A stretch of 64,000 nt of DNA from an uncultured Verrucomicrobiota bacterium (GTDB lineage: Bacteria; Verrucomicrobiota; Verrucomicrobiia; Chthoniobacterales; JACTMZ01): assembly GCA_903953565.1 (NCBI GenBank), contig CAJBKE010000015.1, positions 96,932 to 160,931 on the forward strand, given 5' to 3'. Within the stretch, counting starts at the first letter, position 1. Each line of letters starts with the position of its first letter. This document shows, in pieces, positions 25,618 to 32,582 of the stretch. A model generated the notes under the pieces. That model saw only the letters and a list, made by a program, of their open reading frames with translations. It did not search any database and was not told where the DNA came from. The position numbers were made by a program, and so were the translations under genes.

Positions 25618-26496
25618 ATGAAGGAAAACAGCCTCAGACTCGGCCTGCCCACCGGCAGCCTGATGGAGCCAACCTTGGCCCTTTTCGCCAAGGCGGGCTT
25701 CGCCGTGTCCGGAGCCAGTCGCTCCTATCGTCCGACGGTGGACGATCCGGAGTTGGTCATCCGTCTGCTGCGTGCCCAGGAAATCAGCCGCTATGTCGAG
25801 CAAGGCTTCCTTGATTGCGGCATCACCGGACGCGACTGGGTGGCGGAAAACGCATCGGATGTCGCGTCGTTGTGCGATCTGCCCTACAGCAAGGCAACGG
25901 CCGCGCCGACACGCTGGGTGGTCGTTGTTCCCGAGGACTCGCCGGTGCAAAAAGTCGAGGATTTGGCCGGGAAACGCGTGGCCACCGAGGCTGTCGGTCT
26001 GACCAAGGAATTTTTCCGCCGCCGCGGTGTGGACGCCGAAGTCGAGTTCAGCTGGGGCGCCACCGAGGTGAAAGTGCCCGATTTGGTCGATGCCATTGTC
26101 GATATCACCGAGACCGGTTCTTCCCTGCGCGCCAACAAACTCCGTGTGGTCGAGACCATCATGGAATCTTATCCGGTCTTCATCGCCAACCGCGCCGCCT
26201 ACTCCGACGAGTGGAAGCGCGGCAAGATGGACCGCATCGTTCTCCTACTCCAAGGCGCCCTGGCCGCCCGGGACAAAGTGGGCCTGAAAATGAACCTTCC
26301 GCAGGCCAGTTTGGAGAATTTGCTTGAGGACCTGCCCGCACTCCGGAATCCTACCGTTTCGCCTCTGGCGCATGATGGCTGGGTTGCCGTCGAGACAGTC
26401 ATCGATGAGAAGGTTGTCCGCGAAATTATCCCGCAATTGAAAGCGCTCGGGGCCGAGGGGATCATAGAATATCCCCTCAACAAGTTGGTTTACTGA
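25618..26496 (+). CDS. hisG: ATP phosphoribosyltransferase (long form)
   Basis: A 292-residue HisG that condenses ATP and PRPP in the first step of histidine synthesis. Recognised by [23 protein letters not shown] at the N-terminus, [12 protein letters not shown], and [21 protein letters not shown] (the PRPP-loop motif). A C-terminal regulatory domain ([21 protein letters not shown] to [15 protein letters not shown]) makes it the homohexameric, histidine-inhibited long form, so HisZ is not needed. The frame is open 150 codons upstream, but that part is antisense to the OmpA-like gene. Other his genes are not in the window. Confidence 0.94.
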   Translation: MKENSLRLGLPTGSLMEPTLALFAKAGFAVSGASRSYRPTVDDPELVIRLLRAQEISRYVEQGFLDCGITGRDWVAENASDVASLCDLPYSKATAAPTRWVVVVPEDSPVQKVEDLAGKRVATEAVGLTKEFFRRRGVDAEVEFSWGATEVKVPDLVDAIVDITETGSSLRANKLRVVETIMESYPVFIANRAAYSDEWKRGKMDRIVLLLQGALAARDKVGLKMNLPQASLENLLEDLPALRNPTVSPLAHDGWVAVETVIDEKVVREIIPQLKALGAEGIIEYPLNKLVY

Positions 26497-26504
26497 CGCA
26501 ACCC

Positions 26505-26609
26505 ATGGGATCCATCAAAAAGAGGCGGAAAGCAAAAATCGCTAAGCACAAGCGCCGCAAGCGCATGAAGCTTAACCGCCACAAGAAGCGTTTGCGCTAC
26601 AAGAGCTAA
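26505..26609 (+). CDS. AURKAIP1/COX24-domain microprotein (bS22/mS38-like)
   Basis: A 34-residue, extremely basic protein starting MGSIKKRRKAKIAKHKRRKR and ending NRHKKRLRYKS. The MGSxxKKRRKxxxKHKxRKRxKxxRHKxR pattern matches the AURKAIP1/COX24 family. That family includes the mitochondrial ribosomal protein mS38 and the actinobacterial small-subunit protein bS22, so ribosome association near the decoding region is likely. It lies 8 bp after hisG and 17 bp before the TPR gene, within a probable three-gene transcript, and is too short for most gene finders. Confidence 0.78.
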   Translation: MGSIKKRRKAKIAKHKRRKRMKLNRHKKRLRYKS

Positions 26610-26626
26610 AGGCTATCTTTGGCCTC

Positions 26627-28363
26627 ATGTTCGCGCGTTTCCGGTTGCGCTTAGCCGCTGCCTGGTCGCTGCTTGCCCTTGCCTCTTGCATCGGGCCGTC
26701 GTTCGCCCGTGCCCTCGTGGCCGATGCCGGGTGGAGCGAAGGCAGTCAGGCCGGGCGCCCGGCCACGTTATCCGAACCGGCCGAAAAACGCGCCGAGTCC
26801 ATGGCCCGGGTGGTCACCGGCTTCCTCGCGTCCGAGAACGATCCGGACCTGTCCTTCCGCGAATACCGCAGCGCGCTGGACATCGATCCCGGCAATGTTT
26901 CTTTGGCCGAGGAGATCTCGCGCGTGCATTTGCAGCGCGAGGAAATTCCCGAAGCGCTCGCCGTGCTCAAGGACGCACTCAAGCTCAACCCCAAGTCATC
27001 CGCATTGGCTCTGCGCATCGCCGGGATCTACATCGTGAGCCTGCGCAAGTTCGAGCCCGCGGAACGGTATGCGCACCAGGCGTTGGAGTCATCCCCGGAT
27101 GACATCGAGTCCTACCAGATGCTCTACAGCATCCACCGCGCCAGCGGGCGCGCGGAGCAGGCGGCTGCAACCCTCCAGCGGGCCGCGCAGCGCTCCAATA
27201 AAAGCCCCGAATTCTGGGCCGGCCTCGGCGATCTTTCCGTCCGTCAGTTGCTCATGGAGGGGAAACTGCGCGACTCTGAAAAAACAGCCGTCGCGCTCGC
27301 CCACTACCGCCGCGCCGCGGAATACGGCCGGCAAGATTCTGCGGTCCTCTTGCGTGCCCTGAATTTCTTTTTCGCCGGCAACCACCTCGAGGACGCGGTT
27401 GCCGCCGCGCGACGTTTGCTCGTGCTTCAACCATCCGACGCGCAATCGCGCGAGAAACTGGCGCTGGCCCTCGCCGCACTCGGGCGCGAAGACGAGGCAC
27501 AGGCCGAACTCGAGGCGGTCACGGCCGAAAATCCGGCCAGCTTGCTGGCCTACCGCGCGCACGGGGAACTCCTGCTCAAGCGCGGCGATGCCTCGGGGGC
27601 GCTCGAAAAGTTTGAAAAAGCCCTCCTCCTCCACGATGAAGATCCGCGTCTTTACCTCGAGATTGTCGATCTTTGCGTGAAGACGGAGAACCCCGAGCGG
27701 GCGGCATCGTGGTTGTCGCGTGCGCGCGAGAAATTCACCAACCTCCCCGACCTGCCGTTCTACGAGGCGCAATTGCTCGGTCATCTCAAGCGCTGGCGCG
27801 AGGCGCTCAATGCCATGGATGTCGCCGCCGCGCTCGCCGCGCGGTATCAGCCTTCGTTTCTCAATGCCGAATTTTATTTCCAGCACGGCGTGGTCGCCGA
27901 ACGCGCCGGCCAGCACGAGGACGCGGTGAAACATTTTCTTTCGTGTCTCGAAATGGATGACCGGAATGCAGCCGCCCTCAATTACCTAGGTTATATGTGG
28001 ACCGAGCGCGGGGAAAACCTGGCCGACGCGGAGAAATTCATTCGTCGCGCCCTCGAATCGGAGCCCGACAATGCCGCTTATCTGGACAGTCTCGGCTGGG
28101 CCCTCTACCAGCAGGGTCGTTTCCACGAGGCGCTCGAACCGCTTGAGCGTGCCGCGAAACTTTCCCTCGCGGATCCGGACCCGACGATCGAGGAGCACCT
28201 CGGCGATGTCTTCGAAAAACTCGGCCGCCGCAAAGAGGCGGTCGAAGCGTGGGAGCGCGCCGCCGCACTCGAAGGCGCTTCGGAGGGACTCGCCGGAAAG
28301 CTGCAAGCTGCCCGCGCGGGCAAGGCCGCATCATCCGAAGAGGCGAAGGCCGCCAAACCCTGA
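26627..28363 (+). CDS. TPR-repeat lipoprotein-like secreted protein
   Basis: A 578-residue protein with an N-terminal signal whose LLALASC ends in a lipobox-like cysteine (C21). The rest is tetratricopeptide repeats: examples are NVSLAEEISRVHLQREEIPEALAVL, SALALRIAGIYIVSLRKFEPAERYA, and near the end NAAALNYLGYMWTERGENLADAEKFI and YLDSLGWALYQQGRFHEALEPLERA. It probably acts as a scaffold at the outer membrane or periplasm; partners are unknown. The tail is Ala/Lys-rich. It lies just after the bS22-like gene and just before tRNA-Lys copy 1. Confidence 0.8.
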   Translation: MFARFRLRLAAAWSLLALASCIGPSFARALVADAGWSEGSQAGRPATLSEPAEKRAESMARVVTGFLASENDPDLSFREYRSALDIDPGNVSLAEEISRVHLQREEIPEALAVLKDALKLNPKSSALALRIAGIYIVSLRKFEPAERYAHQALESSPDDIESYQMLYSIHRASGRAEQAAATLQRAAQRSNKSPEFWAGLGDLSVRQLLMEGKLRDSEKTAVALAHYRRAAEYGRQDSAVLLRALNFFFAGNHLEDAVAAARRLLVLQPSDAQSREKLALALAALGREDEAQAELEAVTAENPASLLAYRAHGELLLKRGDASGALEKFEKALLLHDEDPRLYLEIVDLCVKTENPERAASWLSRAREKFTNLPDLPFYEAQLLGHLKRWREALNAMDVAAALAARYQPSFLNAEFYFQHGVVAERAGQHEDAVKHFLSCLEMDDRNAAALNYLGYMWTERGENLADAEKFIRRALESEPDNAAYLDSLGWALYQQGRFHEALEPLERAAKLSLADPDPTIEEHLGDVFEKLGRRKEAVEAWERAAALEGASEGLAGKLQAARAGKAASSEEAKAAKP

Positions 28364-28438
28364 TCACCTTTGGTGAAAGTCCTTGAGTCCTCAGGTGATC
28401 CCTGCGACCGCCTCGGTTGAGTTCCAAGACTGCGCAAA

Positions 28439-28511
28439 GGGCTCTTAGCTCAGCTGGTTAGAGCATGCGACTCTTAATCGCCAGGTCCTGGGTTCGAATC
28501 CCAGAGGGCCA
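28439..28511 (+). tRNA. tRNA-Lys(CTT), copy 1
   Basis: Cloverleaf: acceptor GGGCTCT, D-arm GCTC/GAGC, anticodon loop CTCTTAA with anticodon CTT, T-arm CTGGG-TTCGAAT-CCCAG. It is identical to copy 2 over 72 bases (28439-28510 = 31766-31837). The next base is A instead of C, so the first acceptor pair is G-A rather than G-C. CCA is not encoded. The 5' flank is the chromosomal side; the 3' flank belongs to the island. The copy may still work but looks weakened. Confidence 0.9.
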
Positions 28512-28969
28512 GAAATTCGTGGACACATTTCCCCTAAGCTTTAGGTCGCCGTTCAGTAGCCTCATCGGGAAACAGATCGAGGCGTGGTGCTGACGCGGTG
28601 AGGGTCGAAGAGAAAACAGCCATTGCCACTGCTCGCGCGGTGATTGTTTTCGTCGCGAGTTTTCTAGCCTGCGACTCCAGCCTACGGCACCGGCTGCTTA
28701 TCGCACCGGCGGGTATATCTCGCAGACCTAGTTCGGCGAGGCGGGATCGGACGATGGGCGCGACTGAATGATTTGCCACCCTACGGTAATGTCCGTGGGC
28801 GGAGATTTTTCTAGGGCTGGAGCCTAACTTTTTGTCCGAAAAGTGTTCGGAGGATGGGGAATTTGAGGGGGATTTCCGGGGTGTTACCCCATTGTTATTG
28901 ACAACCCCCAAAAGCAACATTTTTTCCTCTGTCGGACGGGCGCGATCCTGGACAAGTGCCAAGGCGCGT
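28512..28969. other. Non-coding left end of the island
   Basis: There are 458 bp between tRNA-Lys copy 1 and the endonuclease stop. It holds a frame of 152 codons on the minus strand that overlaps the endonuclease end and has low-complexity, unfamily-like translation, so I do not call it. A small hairpin GGGGT-GTT-ACCCC (around 28880-28892) could end the endonuclease transcript. No integrase, att core or tRNA fragment other than the flanking gene was seen. Confidence 0.5.
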
Positions 28970-29899
28970 TCAGCGCAGAAATTCCAATCCAACCGCGACC
29001 GAAACTGCCGAGTCGAGCGTGCTTCCTGTCGGCAGATTCGGTCCTGTCACGAAACGCTCTGAGAACTCGCTCAATGTCACCTGTATTGTTCGGCAGTGGA
29101 CTAGGGGGCGGATAACACCAGCACCTGCATCATCACCAAGCTGGTATGTGTAAATGGTCAAGACGCTGTTGCTCATTTCGGTAGGGACTGCGAACCCGCT
29201 ACCCAGAACCTGCTCGAACCTCTTGAAAACCTCGTCAGGCAGAATGAAAGACAATCCATGTGTGACATTCTCTGATCGGCTGTAGACGAGTCCTTTGCGG
29301 ATTATTTGAGGAATCAGTCGCTTGTGAACATTCGCCCAATTGTAACCGTGCTTTGAAGTCGGCTTTGGAGAGGTTGGCTTTTTGCCACGCTCTCGCCATT
29401 GGTGGTACCAGTGACAGTTATCTCGATAATTTCCAGTGATATCGATGCTCTGCACTTCAACACCAGTGTAGCTCGCGATTTTGTTTTGCTTAATGTGGAC
29501 AAGAACCCAGTCCATTGACATCTGGTTGCCCAAAGAGATTTCTCTTCCTGACTGCTGACCGAGAGCGACAACCACCCCGCATCGAGCTTTAAGTATGGGT
29601 TCACTCTTCTTTCTGTGTGCGAGATATTCAGGGAAGGTCAGAAAAGGACACTTTCCGAAGACATTTTCAGCGACAGTTTGCAGAGTTTGGTAACCATCTG
29701 CGTACAGTCTCTTTGGGCAGATAATAATATTGCCGTGCGATGAGGACACGCTGCAGGTGCCATACACGAATGAACCGTCGTGATTCGTCTTGCTGCACGC
29801 TGTTCCCAAAAACGGACACGCCTTCGTTTTCCAGAAAAGCTTCGCGTCAGACGAGGTATCGCCTGCTCCGTAGCCGAAAATTTCAACGATATCTTTCAT
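28970..29899 (-). CDS. NotI-like type II restriction endonuclease
   Basis: A 309-residue protein with the hallmarks of the NotI family. Four cysteines C28, C35, C49 and C61 in KACPFLGTACSK...GTCSV...IICPKR match the iron-binding Cys4 module unique to NotI. The nuclease core has D130 (QMSMDWVLV) and E148-V-Q150 (TGVEVQSID), matching the D...ExQ active site of NotI rather than the usual ExK. It overlaps the methyltransferase stop by four bases (ATGA), the normal coupling of a type II pair. The recognition site cannot be read from the sequence; family relatives cut rare GC-rich sites. GC content is lower than in neighbouring genes. Confidence 0.8.
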   Translation of the reverse strand: MKDIVEIFGYGAGDTSSDAKLFWKTKACPFLGTACSKTNHDGSFVYGTCSVSSSHGNIIICPKRLYADGYQTLQTVAENVFGKCPFLTFPEYLAHRKKSEPILKARCGVVVALGQQSGREISLGNQMSMDWVLVHIKQNKIASYTGVEVQSIDITGNYRDNCHWYHQWRERGKKPTSPKPTSKHGYNWANVHKRLIPQIIRKGLVYSRSENVTHGLSFILPDEVFKRFEQVLGSGFAVPTEMSNSVLTIYTYQLGDDAGAGVIRPLVHCRTIQVTLSEFSERFVTGPNLPTGSTLDSAVSVAVGLEFLR

Positions 29900-31137
29900 G
29901 AGGCTCTACAGAGAGCAAGGTTGTCGTCAGGAAGATGTTCCGCACAACCGATCATGCCTAGAATCGTTTTGCCTACGGCTCGCGCCATCAACGGAGGCAC
30001 AGCGTTGCCAACCTGTGCATACTGATCACCGACGCTTCCAGTGAAGTGAAAACAATCGGGAAAGGATTGAATTCTCGCGGCTTCTCGAACGGTGAGGACT
30101 CGGTCTTGCGTAGGATGGAAGAAGCTTCCCCAGTGCGGATCACACTTGGTGAGAATGGTCGAACAAAGTCCCTTGGGGTCTAGTCGCCCGTAGCGTTTTG
30201 TGTGATCGCTACGCCGTGCGCGTTTCAGTCCTGCTGGCAGAAGATCGTGAGGAATGTCGCGCCAACTCCCCCCTTGGGGTATGTGGCGGAGTCTTTCCTT
30301 GTTGATGGGCGCAATTCTGTGCCCGTGATGATCCATAACGGCGCGCGAGCTTTTGCGCATGATGCGTTGGTATTCATTTTGCGCGGGGGACGCATAGCGT
30401 AGTGCCCCGTTCATTTGCCCTGCTTCGACTGGAGGCAGATCGGAAATCGCATCTCCAACGGTTGTTTGTGGCTTCAGGTGGCGAGTGAATAGAGGATCGA
30501 GTTGAAGGCAAAGCGTCTTGGCCTGCGTGAAATTCGCGTTTCCGTGCGCCGAGTGCGTCGGTTCTGGAAAGGCGACTGTTCCTTGATGATCTCGGATTGC
30601 GAGGATGATGGTTCGGTAGCGCATTTGGGGAACGCCGTAGTGACCGGCAAACAAAATGCGATGGGCAACCGAGTATCCGAGAGATTCAAGTTCGCGGTAA
30701 ATTTGCTCCACAACAGTCCCTTGTCCTAGGGAGACGATGCCAGTGACATTCTCGATCAGCACAGCCCGAGGACTGAGCTTCTCGACGAAAGTAAGGTAGT
30801 CTTTGAATAGATGATTTCTCGGATCATCCAGAGTTCGGATAGGTGCGTTAATCGAAAACCCTTGGCATGGGGGTCCCCCTGCCAATAATTCGAGTTCGCC
30901 TTTTTTCACGCCCAAGAGCGCAGGCAAGTTTTTGCGCGAAAGCTCGCGGATATCCTCAACAAACACCTGCGCGTGCGGGTGATTCTTGGCGAAGGTTTCA
31001 GCGTAGACGCGCTCCTGCTCTACGGACGCAATCGTCTCAAAGCCTGCCATTTCGAGTCCGCACGATAGCCCGCCCGCTCCTGAGAAAAGGTCTACCACCT
31101 TGGGTTTGCCCGTTTCTGGTCTGTGTCCGTTTTGCAC
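29896..31137 (-). CDS. DNA (cytosine-5) methyltransferase
   Basis: A 413-residue C5 methyltransferase. Motifs in order: I (VVDLFSGAGGLSCGLEMAGF, SAM), IV (LLAGGPPCQGFS, catalytic C91), VI (AVLIENVTGI), VIII (GVPQMRYRTIILAI) and X (QYAQVGNAVPPLMARAVG). The variable target-recognition region lies between about residues 215 and 340 and contains GRLDPKGLCSTILTKCDPHWGSFFHP just before motif IX. It is the first gene of the R-M pair and overlaps the NotI-like endonuclease by four bases. It protects the host by methylating the shared site. Confidence 0.93.
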   Translation of the reverse strand: MQNGHRPETGKPKVVDLFSGAGGLSCGLEMAGFETIASVEQERVYAETFAKNHPHAQVFVEDIRELSRKNLPALLGVKKGELELLAGGPPCQGFSINAPIRTLDDPRNHLFKDYLTFVEKLSPRAVLIENVTGIVSLGQGTVVEQIYRELESLGYSVAHRILFAGHYGVPQMRYRTIILAIRDHQGTVAFPEPTHSAHGNANFTQAKTLCLQLDPLFTRHLKPQTTVGDAISDLPPVEAGQMNGALRYASPAQNEYQRIMRKSSRAVMDHHGHRIAPINKERLRHIPQGGSWRDIPHDLLPAGLKRARRSDHTKRYGRLDPKGLCSTILTKCDPHWGSFFHPTQDRVLTVREAARIQSFPDCFHFTGSVGDQYAQVGNAVPPLMARAVGKTILGMIGCAEHLPDDNLALCRAS

Positions 31138-31765
31138 CTAGGTGCTGTTACCAGAGGATATTGATCAAGACCACCAACAAAGGGGGGAAATCTGCGTCAT
31201 GTTCCCATATCGATCTGGACACTGCAGGTTCCCCATCGGAATGGTTCCAGAATGATCGTTCGTACTAGCACCATGGCAGTCGACCTTGTGAAGAAGGAGC
31301 TTAGCGCGCGGCGCGCCAACGGGATTTAGTCGTGATTGAAAACCAGTCAGGAACCCACCAACTCGAAGTCACAAGTGATGAGCTAGATGAGTTTGAGCGG
31401 GCAGGAAATCCACCGATCGATAGTGATGTTGTCGACGATCACGTAATGCCCCAGTTACTGGGGTTCCTCGAAAGGGAAGGTCTCCTCGAAGACATCCAAA
31501 GCCTCGTATGGGCGGGGATCGCGCCGATTGGCGCGGTCTCCTTACGTCATCCGTCGCTGTGCGCTCTGTCTTAGCAAAGAGACAGCTACACTTAGTTCAC
31601 GGGCGAGAGAAAGTCCCTCACGGGTTCAGTCGTTCACTCGCTGTCGTGCGAATGCTTCTCGTGCGAATACGGAAAACTCTTGATGCTCGCCGAGTTGGGT
31701 CAGCTTTGCTCGGTGGCAGGATTGACTTCTTCGGTGATTCTGGCAAATTACCGACTCTCTGTTTT
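31138..31765. other. Right end of the island, mostly non-coding
   Basis: There are 628 bp between the methyltransferase start and tRNA-Lys copy 2. It holds a 25-codon frame (31253-31330, MIVRTSTMAVDLVKKELSAR...) directly followed by an 80-codon GTG frame (31332-31574). The rest has no recognisable genes. No recombinase remnant was identified. Confidence 0.45.
31332..31574 (+). CDS. Small acidic hypothetical protein
   Basis: An 80-residue frame from a GTG. The first 60 residues are acidic and look protein-like (HQLEVTSDELDEFERAGNPP, VMPQLLGFLEREGLLEDIQSL); the end is less convincing. No family is recognised. It might be a remnant or a small regulator of the R-M genes, which are divergent from it, but nothing in the sequence proves this. 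Could be spurious. Confidence 0.3.
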   Translation: MIENQSGTHQLEVTSDELDEFERAGNPPIDSDVVDDHVMPQLLGFLEREGLLEDIQSLVWAGIAPIGAVSLRHPSLCALS

Positions 31766-31839
31766 GGGCTCTTAGCTCAGCTGGTTAGAGCATGCGACTC
31801 TTAATCGCCAGGTCCTGGGTTCGAATCCCAGAGGGCCCA
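31766..31839 (+). tRNA. tRNA-Lys(CTT), copy 2
   Basis: Same cloverleaf and CTT anticodon as copy 1. Here the acceptor is fully paired (GGGCTCT/AGGGCCC) with discriminator A at 31839; CCA is not encoded. The 3' flank leads to cysC and is the chromosomal side. The 5' flank belongs to the island, so any promoter must be island-derived. This is the structurally perfect copy. Confidence 0.95.
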
Positions 31840-31940
31840 CTTCCCGAGCAAAACGACACTTCGGCGGGTGCATTTTCAACGCACGAGGGTGCATCGGAAA
31901 TTCACTTCGACGAGGCATCAGGGTAAAAGCGACGTCGACC

Positions 31941-32543
31941 ATGACCAACATCCATCCCGAGACGCGCCGCTTCCTCGACCGTGCGGCAAAGGAGGAACTG
32001 CTCCGGCAGAAAGGCGTCGTGCTTTGGCTCTACGGATTATCCGGCTCGGGCAAATCGACCATCGCCAACGAAGTCGAACGTGTTTTGCACGGCAGCGGAC
32101 GCATGACGGTCATCCTCGATGGCGACAACTTGCGCACGGGACTCAACAGCAATCTCGGTTTCTCCGACGAGGATCGCACGGAGAATGTCCGCCGCGTGGC
32201 CGAGACAGCCAAACTCCTCGCGGGGCAGGGGATCATCGTTTTCGTCTCGGTCATCACCCCGTTGCGTCGCCACCGCGCGGCAGCCCGCGACATCGTGGGT
32301 GCGTCCGATTTTCACGAGATCTATGTGAAAGCCGACTTCAACACCTGCGCGGAACGTGATCCGAAGGGACTCTACGCCAAGGCCAAAGAGGGAAAAATCG
32401 GCCAGTTCACCGGCAAGGACAGCGGGTTCGAGGCACCTGAACATGCGGAGCTTGTGCTCGATACACAAAGCCTCTCCGTGGAGCAGTGCGCGAACGATTT
32501 GCTCGGCTATTTGCGTTCGACCCAGAACGATTGGGCAGCGTAA
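31941..32543 (+). CDS. cysC: Adenylyl-sulfate (APS) kinase
   Basis: A 200-residue APS kinase that makes PAPS from APS and ATP. P-loop LYGLSGSGKSTIANEVE, substrate motif LDGDNLRTGLNSNLGFSDEDRTENVRRVAE, then FVSVITPLRRHRAAARDIV and the lid YAKAKEGKIGQFTGKDSGFEAP. It is a separate protein, not fused to CysN. The partner genes cysD and cysN lie 7 kb downstream on the same strand, after an oppositely oriented Kai operon. cysI is at the left end of the window. Confidence 0.94.
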   Translation: MTNIHPETRRFLDRAAKEELLRQKGVVLWLYGLSGSGKSTIANEVERVLHGSGRMTVILDGDNLRTGLNSNLGFSDEDRTENVRRVAETAKLLAGQGIIVFVSVITPLRRHRAAARDIVGASDFHEIYVKADFNTCAERDPKGLYAKAKEGKIGQFTGKDSGFEAPEHAELVLDTQSLSVEQCANDLLGYLRSTQNDWAA

Positions 32544-32582
32544 GTGTGGCGGAAAGTCGAAGGGCTGATTCGCACAAGAGTG

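Larger units (their letters stand above)
28512..31765. mobile_element. Restriction-modification island between duplicated tRNA-Lys genes
   Basis: About 3.25 kb lying exactly between two 72-bp identical tRNA-Lys(CTT) copies, which form a direct repeat. Its content is a C5 methyltransferase, an overlapping NotI-like endonuclease and poorly coding flanks. Base composition is visibly more AT-rich than the surroundings (long AT stretches around 28,900 and 29,650). No integrase or transposase is present, so it is either an integrative element that lost or never carried its recombinase, or a cassette brought in by recombination with a tRNA-bearing fragment. tRNA ends are common insertion sites; the whole-gene duplication is unusual. 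Confidence 0.7.

Noticed and set aside
28534..28992. 152-codon minus-strand frame at the left end of the island
   Set aside because: It overlaps the end of the NotI-like gene, has low-complexity basic translation and no recognisable family, so it is probably not coding.
28512..31765. Integrase or transposase in the tRNA-bounded island
   Set aside because: All frames were examined for tyrosine- or serine-recombinase and DDE patterns; none was seen. The island is called from the direct repeat and content only.
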